Assembly: GCA_036394995.1 (NCBI GenBank)
Contig: DASWED010000060.1
Span: 1 to 64,000, forward strand
Length of the DNA stretch: 64,000 nt
Reading direction: 5' to 3'
Origin: DASWED01 sp036394995
GTDB lineage: Bacteria; Actinomycetota; UBA4738; JACQTL01
This document shows, piece after piece, positions 55,557 to 63,920 of this stretch (position 1 is its first letter; every line of letters begins with the position of its first letter). The notes beneath the pieces were generated by a model. The model saw only the letters and a program-made list of their open reading frames with translations. It searched no databases and was not told where the DNA came from. The translations under genes and the position numbers were made by a program.

Positions 55557-58500
55557 GTGACCACGCTGCTCACCGAAGCGCTCGATCTCCTGATCGGCTC
55601 GGAGCCGTTCGACCGGCTCCTGGCCGACCTTGCCCGGCCGCGGGTGGCGCGGGCGGAGGCGGGGCAGGACTTCGTCGTCGCCGCGCTGGCGCGAGCCCTG
55701 GATGGGCCGGTCGTCGTGGTGGCCACCGGGCCGCACGAAGCCGAGGCCATGACGCGGGCGGTGGCCGCCTACCTCGGCGAGGACAGAGTCGCGCTGTTCC
55801 CGGCGTGGGAGTCGCTGCCGTACGAGGGGATCAGCCCGGCGCCGGAGGTGGCCGCCCGGCGGGCCGTGGCGGCGCGGCGGGTCCGGGGCGTGGCGGCGGG
55901 TCCGCCGGGGCCGTTCGTCCTGGTGATGCCGGCGCTGGCGGCGGTCCAGGGCATCCCGCCGGATCTCGGCACGCACCGGCCGCTGGCGGTGGCGCGCGGG
56001 GGAGCGATCGCGCCGGACGTGCTGGCCGGACGCCTCGTCGCGCTGGGCTACACGCGGGCCGACGTCGTGGAGCATCGGGGCGAGTTCGCGGTGCGGGGGG
56101 GCACGCTCGACGTGTTCCCCGGCGACGCCCGGCGCCCGGTCCGGGCGGAGTTCTGGGGCGACGAGGTCGACCAGCTCCGGGAGTTCTCCGCCGCCACCCA
56201 GCTGTCAACCGGCGAAGTCGACGCCGTCGAGGTCCATCCCGTCCGGGAGCTCCTGGCCACCGAGGACGTCCGGACCCGGGCCGAGCGGGCGGCGCCGCGG
56301 CACCAGGGCCGGTTCCGGGACGGGCTGACCCGGCTTTCCGACGGACTGGCGTTCGAGGGGATGGAGATGCTGGCCGGGCTGCTGTACGACGACATGCCGG
56401 CGCCGTCCGAGCTGCTGCCGAAGGGGACGTGGGCGGTGCTGTCCCCGGCGCGACGCGTCGCGGACCGGGCGGCGCACGCCGCGGCCGACGGCGACGCTCT
56501 GGCGGCGGCGACGGGCTGGCCGGGCCGGCCGGTCATGCGGCCGCTGGAGGAGGCGCTGGCGCACACGCAGGTCCTGCACCTCTCGGAGTTCGCCGAGGGG
56601 ATCGACCTCGGCCTGTCCGGCTGGGGCACGGCGTCGGGGAACCCCACCGAGATGGCGCAGCGGGTGGCCGACCGGGCCGGGAGCGGGTTCCGGGTGGCCA
56701 TCGCCGCGGAGGCCCACGGGTCGCTGGAGCGGGCCCGGGAGATGGTGGAGGAGCTCGGCGTCCGGGTGACCCAGGAGGCCTGGCCCGTCGCGACCGTCGA
56801 GGCGCCCGTCGGCGCCGGGTTCGTGTTCGGTCCGGGGAAGCTCGCCGTGGCGGGGGAGGAGGACTTCTTCGGCGCCCGACGACACACCCGCCAGCCCCCG
56901 CGCATGGCCCGCCGCAGGGCCGAGGCCATCGCCATGGAGCTCGAGCCCGGCGACTTCGCGGTCCACCACGTCCAGGGGGTGGCCCGCTACGGCGGGATCG
57001 TCCACCGGGAGATCAAGGGATCGGCCCGGGACTTCCTGTTGCTGGAGTACGCCGGCGGGGACAAGCTGTACGTCCCCGCCGACCAGGTCGGCGTCGTGGC
57101 GAAGTACCTGGGCGGCGACGCGCCCCGGATCCACAAGCTGGGCTCGTCGGACTGGCCTCGGGCCAAGGCTCGGGTCCGTCGCGCCGTCCGGGAGATGGCC
57201 GGCGAGCTGGTCCGCCTGTATTCCGTGCGAATGGCGGTGCCCGGCCACGCGTTCAAGCCGGACGCCCCGTGGCAGCGGGAGCTGGAGGACGCGTTCCCGT
57301 TCGAGGAGACCAGGGACCAGCTGACCGCGATCGACGACGTGAAGCGCGACATGGAGCTGCCCGTGCCCATGGACCGGCTGGTGTGCGGCGACGTCGGGTA
57401 CGGCAAGACCGAGATCGCCATCCGGGCGGCCTTCAAGGCCGTCATGGACGGCAAGCAGGTCGCGGTGCTGGTGCCGACCACGCTGCTCGCCGAACAGCAC
57501 TACGTGACGTTCACCGAGCGGTTCACGGCGTTCCCGGTCCGGGTGGCGATGCTCAGCAGGTTCCTGTCGAACGCCGAACAGCACGAGGTGACCCGGGACC
57601 TCGGCGCCGGGAAGATCGATGTGGTCATCGGGACCCACCGGCTCCTCGGACGGGACGTGCTCTTCCGCGACCTGGGCCTGCTGGTGGTGGACGAGGAGCA
57701 GCGGTTCGGGGTGGCCCACAAGGAGCGCATCAAGCAGATGCGGGCCCACGTGGATGTGCTGACGATGACCGCCACCCCCATCCCCCGGACCATGGAGATG
57801 GCCCTCACCGGGGTCCGCGAGCTCTCCGTCCTGGACACCCCGCCGGAGGACCGCCAGCCCGTGCTCACGTACGTCGGGCCGTACGACCACGGGCTGGCGT
57901 ACGGCGCGGTGAAGCGCGAGCTCCTCCGCGGCGGCCAGGTGTTCTGGGTCCACAACCGGGTCCAGACCATCCACCGCACGGCCACCGAGATCCAGCGCGA
58001 GGTCCCGGAGGCCCGGGTCATCGTGGCCCACGGGCAGATGGACGAGGACGCGTTGGAGAAGGAGATGCTGAAGTTCTGGGAGGGCCAGGCCGACGTGCTG
58101 GTCTGCACCACGATCATCGAGAGCGGCCTGGACGTCCCCACCGCGAACACGCTGGTGGTGGAACGGGCCGACCGGCTGGGGCTGGCCCAGATGTACCAGC
58201 TCCGGGGGCGGGTGGGCCGCTCCCGCGAACGGGCCTTCGCGTACTTCTTCTTTCCGCCGCAGCAGTCGCTCACCGAGGAGGCCCACGAACGACTGTCCAC
58301 GATCAGCCGGTTCACCGACCTGGGGTCCGGCGTGAAGATCGCCATGCGGGACCTGGAGATCCGGGGCGCCGGGAACCTCCTGGGAGCCGAGCAGCACGGC
58401 CACATCGCGGCGGTGGGGTTCGACACGTACATGCGCCTGCTCCAGGAGGCCGTGGCCGAGATGAAGGGCGAACCGATCCCGGAGACCCTGGAGGTGCGCA

Positions 58501-58937
58501 TCGACCTCCCGGTCCGCGCGTTCATCCCGGTGGGGTGGGTGGGGCAGGAGGGCCTGCGGCTGGAGCTGTACCGGCGGATCTCCATGGCCCGGGACCACGA
58601 CGAGCTGGACGAGATCGCGGTGGAGATGCGGGACCGGTTCGGCCAGCTCCCCCCCGAGGTGGAGACCCTGTTCGGCATCGCCCGGCTGCGCGTGACGTCC
58701 ACGCGCCTGGGGATCACCGAGGTCTCCACGTTCCGAACGCAGGTCCGGCTGCGCCCGCTGGACCTGGTGGACCGGCTCCGGCTGGATCTGGGGCGCCGGA
58801 TCCCGGAGGCCGCCTACCACCCGGCCACGCGGACGCTGAACCTCACGCCGGTCGTCATGGGGGGCCCCTCGCTCCCGGGGTGGGTGGAGGAGCGGCTCCT
58901 CACGGCCCTGGAGGAAGGGGCCTCCGTCAGCACGTGA
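55557..58937 (+). CDS. mfd: Transcription-repair coupling factor
   Basis: This 1126-residue Mfd protein is a DNA translocase that removes stalled RNA polymerase and recruits UvrA. The UvrB-like N-terminal part (about 1-250) includes FPAWESLPYEGISPAPEVAARR and RGGTLDVFPGD. The CarD/RID domain lies at about 470-540 (LEPGDFAVHHVQGVARYGG). The RecG-like helicase core starts with Walker A GDVGYGKTEIAIRAAF and contains VVDEEQRFG, TATPIPRTMEMAL, and the motif V-VI segment IIESGLDVPTANT to QLRGRVGRSR. The TRCF C-terminal domain completes the normal length. The GTG start lies after a structured leader. Confidence 0.95.
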   Translation: MTTLLTEALDLLIGSEPFDRLLADLARPRVARAEAGQDFVVAALARALDGPVVVVATGPHEAEAMTRAVAAYLGEDRVALFPAWESLPYEGISPAPEVAARRAVAARRVRGVAAGPPGPFVLVMPALAAVQGIPPDLGTHRPLAVARGGAIAPDVLAGRLVALGYTRADVVEHRGEFAVRGGTLDVFPGDARRPVRAEFWGDEVDQLREFSAATQLSTGEVDAVEVHPVRELLATEDVRTRAERAAPRHQGRFRDGLTRLSDGLAFEGMEMLAGLLYDDMPAPSELLPKGTWAVLSPARRVADRAAHAAADGDALAAATGWPGRPVMRPLEEALAHTQVLHLSEFAEGIDLGLSGWGTASGNPTEMAQRVADRAGSGFRVAIAAEAHGSLERAREMVEELGVRVTQEAWPVATVEAPVGAGFVFGPGKLAVAGEEDFFGARRHTRQPPRMARRRAEAIAMELEPGDFAVHHVQGVARYGGIVHREIKGSARDFLLLEYAGGDKLYVPADQVGVVAKYLGGDAPRIHKLGSSDWPRAKARVRRAVREMAGELVRLYSVRMAVPGHAFKPDAPWQRELEDAFPFEETRDQLTAIDDVKRDMELPVPMDRLVCGDVGYGKTEIAIRAAFKAVMDGKQVAVLVPTTLLAEQHYVTFTERFTAFPVRVAMLSRFLSNAEQHEVTRDLGAGKIDVVIGTHRLLGRDVLFRDLGLLVVDEEQRFGVAHKERIKQMRAHVDVLTMTATPIPRTMEMALTGVRELSVLDTPPEDRQPVLTYVGPYDHGLAYGAVKRELLRGGQVFWVHNRVQTIHRTATEIQREVPEARVIVAHGQMDEDALEKEMLKFWEGQADVLVCTTIIESGLDVPTANTLVVERADRLGLAQMYQLRGRVGRSRERAFAYFFFPPQQSLTEEAHERLSTISRFTDLGSGVKIAMRDLEIRGAGNLLGAEQHGHIAAVGFDTYMRLLQEAVAEMKGEPIPETLEVRIDLPVRAFIPVGWVGQEGLRLELYRRISMARDHDELDEIAVEMRDRFGQLPPEVETLFGIARLRVTSTRLGITEVSTFRTQVRLRPLDLVDRLRLDLGRRIPEAAYHPATRTLNLTPVVMGGPSLPGWVEERLLTALEEGASVST

Positions 58938-58955
58938 TCGTGGACCGGATCCGCC

Positions 58956-58976
58956 CCCGCGGTCATTCCGCGCGGG
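58956..58976. terminator. Weak GC hairpin between convergent mfd and c-di-GMP enzyme genes
   Basis: CCCGCG (58956-58961) and CGCGGG (58971-58976) with a 9-base loop lie in the 90-base gap between two convergent genes. There is no T-run; it is a possible bidirectional terminator. Confidence 0.25.
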
Positions 58977-59027
58977 ACTGCGGTTCGCGGCGTCCGGGTG
59001 GCTGAGCGCGTCTGCTGCCGGCCGGCG

Positions 59028-61871
59028 TCAGGCGTTGACCGGGCTGTGGTTCGTCTCGATGCGTCCTCCGTGGGCGAGGCGCACGAATGTGTCCACGACC
59101 ACCGGGTCGAACTGAGACCCCTCCGCCTGCCGCAATCGAGACACCGCACTGCCGAACGGCATGGCCCTGCGGTACGGGCGATCGCTGGTCATGGCGTGAA
59201 ACGCGTCGCAGACCAGGATGATGCGCGCCTCGAGTGGGATCTCGTCGCCACGCAGGCCCATCGGGTAGCCGCTGCCGTCCCAATGCTCGTGGCAGGCTCG
59301 CACGATCGGGACGACGGGCTGAAGGTACGGGACGGGAGCGATGATCTGCGCGCCGATCTCCGGGTGGCGCATCATCTCCGTCCACTCCTCCTCCGTGAGT
59401 GGACCGGGCTTGCGGATGACTTCGCTGGGGACGCCGATCTTTCCGATGTCATGGAACAGCGCGGCCAGCTCGAGGGTCCGGAGCGGATCGCCGTCGAGGC
59501 CGAGCTCCCTTCCCACCGCCAACGCCATCTCTGCCAGCGCTCGGGCGTGGTCGTGCGTGTGGGTGTCCTGCGCCTCGAGAGCGTTGGCGAGGGCCTCCAC
59601 GGTCGACAGATAGGCCATTTCGAGGGTCCGGGCGGCCTCGCGCTCGCCGGTGATCAGTCGGGCATTCTCGAACGCCGTCGCCGCGTTGAACGCGAGCACC
59701 TCCAGCAGGCGGCGCTCGTGCTCGTCGAACTGGTTGATGCCGAGCCGGGAGAGCACGATGACGCCGGTGGCCCGTTCGCCGTACAGGAGGGGCACCGCCA
59801 GGATGGTCTCGTCGATCTCCGGGGTACCCACGATCTGGTCTGCGAAGTCGCAGTGAGCGGCGTCCGGGACGTAGATCGTCTCTCGGCGTTCCACGGCCCG
59901 GCCGGTGACCCCCTCGCCGACGCGGGTGAGCAGTGCGTCGAAGGTCTCACCCTGGTACTCGGAGAGCTCTCCACGGAACGCGACGGGGATCAGCATCTCG
60001 CTCGGTTCGTCCAACACGTAGACCCGGCAGTTGTGGTAGTCGATCAGCCCGCGGAGCTCGGCGGTGATGGCCTCGCCGATGGCCGCTTCGTCGTTCAGCC
60101 TGGTCAGCCGGGAAGCCAGCTTGTGGAGCATCCGCATCTGAGCCAGCGACCTCACCTCGTGCAGATGCAGATCGGCGGGCTGGAGCTTCCACCGCCGAGG
60201 TGATCCAGTGGTCGAGGATCGACCGGGCGCGGCTCGCACGATGTCCTGCTCCTCGGACATCCTGGCCTCCGCGAATTCGTCGCTGCCGTAGATGATCAGG
60301 CGGTCCTTGCCCGTCGCCTTCCCTGCGAGCAGGGCCGCGTCCGCGCAGGCGAACAGGTCCCGGGGCCCGGTGGCATGACGAGGGGTCTCGGCGAGGCCGG
60401 CGCTCACCGTGATCCGGATGTCCTCGGGAAGCGGGAGCGCGCGAGCCGCCTCCAGCAACCGCTCCCCCAGGACGGCGGCCTGGGCAGCGGTCTGCCCGGG
60501 CAGGATCACTGCGAACTCCTCGCCGCCGATCCGGCACACCAGATCCTCACCTCGGCCGACCGCGCGGCACGCGACCGCCAATTCCTGGAGCACCCGGTCG
60601 CCGACGAGGTGTCCGTAGGCGTCGTTGACCCACTTGAAGTCGTCGATGTCGAACACGAGGAGCGCCATGTTCGAGTGCTGGCGCATGGTACGCACCACCT
60701 CCTCCTCCAGGCGCTCGTGGAAGAAGCGATGGTTGCGCAGCCCGGTCAGATGGTCGGTCACCACCTGGGTTCGGAGGCGGGCCCTGATGTCCGCGTTGTC
60801 GATGGCGAGGGCGGCGAGGTTTCCGAAGCGGATGGCCAGGCTGAAGTCGTTCTCCGAGAACACGTTGCCGGCGCCGAGGCGGTACAGGCACAGGACGCCC
60901 TTCAGCTCGGAGCGGGCCACCAGGGGCACGGCGATCAGCGCCTCGGGCTCGTCCGGCGTCCCCGGGATGTGCTCCGATCGCGCGTCCGCCGTGACGTCCT
61001 GCACCAGCGCGGGCTCGCCCGTCTCCGCCACCGTCCCGGTGATCCCGGTGCCGAACGGGATGGCTCCCATGGCCAGGATCTCCTCGGCGTACTGATCGCG
61101 CACCAGCGTCGGCTGCAGCAGCCGATGAGGGACGTCGGCGGTGAAGATGCTCACCGTGTCGTACGGGACGAGCTGGCGGAGTCCGTCCGCCACCGTCTCC
61201 AGGATGTGCTCCGGCGACCCCTCCGTGACGAGCACCTGCGCGATGTCGGCGAGGATGCCGTCCTTCAGGCGGTTCAGCCCCTCCAGTTGCTCCACCTGCC
61301 CTGCAAGGAGGGCCCGCTTCTCCGCGAGCTCCCTGAGGAGGAACGCCGATCCCACGTGCTGTCCGAACAACTCAGCCCGCCGGGCGTCCTGCGGAAGGAA
61401 CGGGGGGTCGGTGGCGTTCCGGCGAAGGGTCAGGGCGACCTTGACCTCCTCCTCGACCTTCACCGGCACGACCAGCAGGTGCTCGGGGATCCGTGGAGTC
61501 CCCGGGATGTACTTCGCCGAACCCGAGCCGTACTGCTCGTTGGCGATGACGTTTTCGCCGATCTCGACCGCGTGTCCCGTGGCCCCCTCCCCGATCGGGA
61601 AGTCGAATGCGACGATGCGCTCCTCGACCTCCGGTTCGGAGTGGTACACGGCGTGAATCCGCCGCGTGTCCTGGTCCGCCATGAAGATCGTGAGGGACTT
61701 GATCGGCACGACGGACGCCAGGCGCTCCGAAAGGAGTGGGAAGATGTCGCTGGAGGCGGAAGCCGAGGCCGCGCCGAGCCGATCACCGATCTCCAGGAGG
61801 TGCCGGCGCAGGGCCAGCTCCTCCTCGAGTTCCTTCCGCAGCTTCCGGTTCTTGCTGACGGGAGAAGCCAT
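59028..61871 (-). CDS. GAF-GAF-GGDEF-GAF-HD-GYP cyclic di-GMP enzyme
   Basis: This 947-residue cytoplasmic protein has GAF domains at about 40-180, 215-365 and 585-740. A GGDEF diguanylate cyclase lies at about 368-530 with an intact GGEEF site (449-453) and an RxxD inhibitory site (RGED, 440-443). The C-terminal HD-GYP phosphodiesterase (about 750-940) keeps FHDIGK (HD at 807-808), HPEIG and HEHWDGSGYP (861-870). Both synthesis and breakdown of c-di-GMP are therefore possible in one chain, tuned by ligand or redox signals at three GAFs. No TM is seen. The ATG at 61871 lacks a strong ribosome site. It follows the small repeat-protein gene by 31 bases. Confidence 0.9.
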   Translation of the reverse strand: MASPVSKNRKLRKELEEELALRRHLLEIGDRLGAASASASSDIFPLLSERLASVVPIKSLTIFMADQDTRRIHAVYHSEPEVEERIVAFDFPIGEGATGHAVEIGENVIANEQYGSGSAKYIPGTPRIPEHLLVVPVKVEEEVKVALTLRRNATDPPFLPQDARRAELFGQHVGSAFLLRELAEKRALLAGQVEQLEGLNRLKDGILADIAQVLVTEGSPEHILETVADGLRQLVPYDTVSIFTADVPHRLLQPTLVRDQYAEEILAMGAIPFGTGITGTVAETGEPALVQDVTADARSEHIPGTPDEPEALIAVPLVARSELKGVLCLYRLGAGNVFSENDFSLAIRFGNLAALAIDNADIRARLRTQVVTDHLTGLRNHRFFHERLEEEVVRTMRQHSNMALLVFDIDDFKWVNDAYGHLVGDRVLQELAVACRAVGRGEDLVCRIGGEEFAVILPGQTAAQAAVLGERLLEAARALPLPEDIRITVSAGLAETPRHATGPRDLFACADAALLAGKATGKDRLIIYGSDEFAEARMSEEQDIVRAAPGRSSTTGSPRRWKLQPADLHLHEVRSLAQMRMLHKLASRLTRLNDEAAIGEAITAELRGLIDYHNCRVYVLDEPSEMLIPVAFRGELSEYQGETFDALLTRVGEGVTGRAVERRETIYVPDAAHCDFADQIVGTPEIDETILAVPLLYGERATGVIVLSRLGINQFDEHERRLLEVLAFNAATAFENARLITGEREAARTLEMAYLSTVEALANALEAQDTHTHDHARALAEMALAVGRELGLDGDPLRTLELAALFHDIGKIGVPSEVIRKPGPLTEEEWTEMMRHPEIGAQIIAPVPYLQPVVPIVRACHEHWDGSGYPMGLRGDEIPLEARIILVCDAFHAMTSDRPYRRAMPFGSAVSRLRQAEGSQFDPVVVDTFVRLAHGGRIETNHSPVNA

Positions 61872-61902
61872 CACGATCCGGCCGTTTCGAGACGCTGATG
61901 GC

Positions 61903-62088
61903 TCAGTACATGTCCCGCGGCCCGTACATGTCCGCGGAGGAATACATGTCCCGCGGCCCGTACATGTCCCACGGCGAGACGACGGCCTTCGGCGGGGGAC
62001 CGTAGTGGTGGTAGTGGTGGTCGGCCCCCACGGCGGCGCCGAGCAGACCCATGACCGCGATCGCGGCGCCGACAATCCATTTCTTCAT
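61903..62088 (-). CDS. Small exported His/Tyr-rich repeat protein (61 residues)
   Basis: This small protein has a signal peptide (MKKWIVGAAIAVMGLLGAAVGA, cleaving near 22). A His/Tyr cluster DHHYHHYGPPP at 23-33 is followed by a C-terminal run of four 6-residue repeats, each starting DMY (DMYGPR, DMYSSA, DMYGPR, DMY). The His cluster and the Met/Asp/Tyr repeats could bind copper or other metals. The ATG at 62088 is secured by GGGGAGGTG. It lies directly upstream of the c-di-GMP enzyme gene and is likely cotranscribed. It resembles no family I know. The repeats are encoded by an 18-bp tandem DNA repeat. Confidence 0.65.
   Translation of the reverse strand: MKKWIVGAAIAVMGLLGAAVGADHHYHHYGPPPKAVVSPWDMYGPRDMYSSADMYGPRDMY
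61907..61969 (-). repeat. 18-bp tandem repeat in the small exported protein gene
   Basis: TACATGTCC (plus-strand reading) recurs at 61907, 61925, 61943 and 61961, exactly 18 bases apart. A 27-bp block is perfectly duplicated (61907-61933 and 61943-61969) around a 9-base spacer. The copies are identical at the DNA level, so the array is young or kept by recombination. Confidence 0.85.
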
Positions 62089-62327
62089 GTTGCACACCTC
62101 CCCGTGAGGCCCCGCCCCGACCACGACGGGTCAGCCACTCCAGGGCACTCCGCTGGTATCCACATCGACACGTCGGGAAGCCCGGTGAATACGCGATTTC
62201 AGGTATCTGTGCGTACGCACACCCGGGCGAGCGCCGCGGGAGAAGGAGGAGGAGCCGTGGGCACACTCCGGAGGTGGCAGGTGAGGAGACGGCTCGGAGG
62301 GCGTGTCGTACCTGGGAGAGTGCGGGC

Positions 62328-62852
62328 GTGGAGATCCGGCGGCTGGTCGAGGACGACTGGGATCGGTTGCGCCACGTCCGGCTGCGGGCGCTGGCCGATG
62401 CGCCGTACGCGTTCGGGTCCACCCTGGACCGCGAACGCGACCGCACCGAGGAGGAGTGGCGCGAGTGGGCCGACCGGGGCCGACACGGGAGGGGCGCCAG
62501 CTTCGCGGCCGTCGGCCACGACAGCCGGTTCGTGGGCCTCGTCGCGGGGTTCGAGGACGACGAGGAGGGCGAACCGGGGAGCGTGCACCTCGTGGCGATG
62601 TGGGTGGACCCCGCCCACCGTCGCGGCGGCCTCGGGGCGGCCCTGGTGGCCGCCGTCGTGGATTGGGCCCGCGATCGCGGCGCTCCCGAGGTCCACCTGT
62701 GGGTCACCGACGGCAACCGCGCCGCCCGAGCCCTCTACCTCCGCGAGGGATTCGTCCCCACCGGGATCCGCCAGCCGCTCCCCTCGAACCCGGCCGTGGC
62801 CGAGGAGATGCTCCGCCGCGGCCTCCGCGAGGACCGCGCCTCCGGACGGTGA
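62328..62852 (+). CDS. GNAT family N-acetyltransferase
   Basis: This 174-residue GCN5-related acetyltransferase has HLVAMWVDPAHRRGGLGAALVAAVVDWA, the acetyl-CoA-binding R/Q-x-x-G-x-A/G segment. EVHLWVTDGNRAARALYLREGFVPTG forms the C-terminal beta-alpha-beta half. The substrate (small molecule or protein N-terminus) cannot be inferred. The GTG at 62328 is supported by GGGAGAG about 10 bases upstream; longer in-frame starts would add 18 unrelated residues. It converges with the ATPase gene. Confidence 0.88.
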   Translation: MEIRRLVEDDWDRLRHVRLRALADAPYAFGSTLDRERDRTEEEWREWADRGRHGRGASFAAVGHDSRFVGLVAGFEDDEEGEPGSVHLVAMWVDPAHRRGGLGAALVAAVVDWARDRGAPEVHLWVTDGNRAARALYLREGFVPTGIRQPLPSNPAVAEEMLRRGLREDRASGR

Positions 62853-62858
62853 CGTCCC

Positions 62859-63920
62859 TCAGCTCGAGAGCAGCTCGCTGGACGCCTGTTCCACGATCGG
62901 GACCGTGAGCCGGTCCACCGCGTCGGAGATCGCGTGCTGCAGCGCGCGCTGCGCCACCCGCAGCGCGCCTCGCATCGACTTCGCGCGCTCGTAGTGCTTG
63001 GCCACGGCGCGGAGCGCGTCGGGCTCCACCACGTCGTCCAATCCGAACGGCAGCTCCGAGATGGCCAGGCGCTCTCGAAGGATCGTCTCGATGCCGTCCG
63101 CGCTGTCGAGGAGCGGGGGGACGTGGATCTCGCCGGAGAGCAGCTGCCTGCCCTTCCGGTACCCGGCGAGGGCCAGATATTCCTCGTGGACCGCGATGAC
63201 GAAGCTGAGGTCGAGCTCCCGGGCGAGCATGCCGACGCTCCGCGTGAAGAACGCGTTCGCCACCTTGGTGCGGTTGAGGCCCGGGATCCGGAGCCACGTG
63301 TCCGTGTCGTCGAACGCCAGCGCCGGCCGGAGGCCTCGCGCGGCGAACAGGTCCACCAGGCGCTTCAGGTACTCGACCGCGTCGCCTGCCGATCCGTGGA
63401 GCTCGTGTTCCTCCCCGGTGGATTGGATCTGCCGGGAGAACTCCGCGTTGGCCAGCCACAGCGGCAGTCCGATGTGGAACTCCCGGCTCCGGCCGCCGCG
63501 GGATCGCCGGGCGACGTCGGCAAGCCCCCGTTCGAAGCCCTCGTGCTCGGGCTCGGTGAAGCGATCCGGGCTGGCCCACCGGGTGATGTGCAGGACGATG
63601 TGTCGGGCCAGCTCGCCGGGCTCCGTGACCGCGGTGTCGGTCATGGCCGCGACCGGGATCCGAAGCGGCACGATGTCCTCGGGAAGTTCCTCCGAGAACG
63701 GTCCGAGGACCGAGGCCATGATGCTGGATTTCCCCGAGCCGCTCGCTCCGATGATGGCGATCCGGCCGTCTGCCGCCAGGAGGCGGACCAGCGTCGACTC
63801 CGTGTGATCGTCGCCGTTCAGCTGGTCGAACGGGACGTGGAACAGCGCGAGCTCCTCGAACCTCCTCGTGGCCTCGAAGGCTCGGGAGGCCTCCAGGTCC
63901 CGGAGCTGCGCGTGGGTCAT
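62859..63920 (-). CDS. P-loop ATPase, STAND/AAA-like, unknown function
   Basis: This 353-residue ATPase has Walker A GASGSGKS at 58-65 and Walker B PALAFDDTD at 199-207. The FDDTD acidic pair is followed by a Trp-Leu loop. Sensor-like basic residues and helical segments follow (ERAKSMRGALRVAQRALQHA). The first 45 residues (FEELALFHVPFDQLNGDDHTESTLVRLL) resemble the entry region of AAA/ORC-type or KAP-type NTPases. There is no TM or known effector domain. The ATG lies in an ATGA overlap with the upstream winged-helix gene, so the two are coupled and probably functional partners. No family name can be given with confidence. Confidence 0.7.
   Translation of the reverse strand: MTHAQLRDLEASRAFEATRRFEELALFHVPFDQLNGDDHTESTLVRLLAADGRIAIIGASGSGKSSIMASVLGPFSEELPEDIVPLRIPVAAMTDTAVTEPGELARHIVLHITRWASPDRFTEPEHEGFERGLADVARRSRGGRSREFHIGLPLWLANAEFSRQIQSTGEEHELHGSAGDAVEYLKRLVDLFAARGLRPALAFDDTDTWLRIPGLNRTKVANAFFTRSVGMLARELDLSFVIAVHEEYLALAGYRKGRQLLSGEIHVPPLLDSADGIETILRERLAISELPFGLDDVVEPDALRAVAKHYERAKSMRGALRVAQRALQHAISDAVDRLTVPIVEQASSELLSS

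Noticed and set aside
61872..62075. N-terminal extension of the c-di-GMP enzyme through the small-protein repeats
   Set aside because: The extension reads the 18-bp repeat in another phase as a Thr/Arg/Gly-rich string. The small exported protein has its own signal peptide and strong ribosome site there, so the enzyme starts at 61871.
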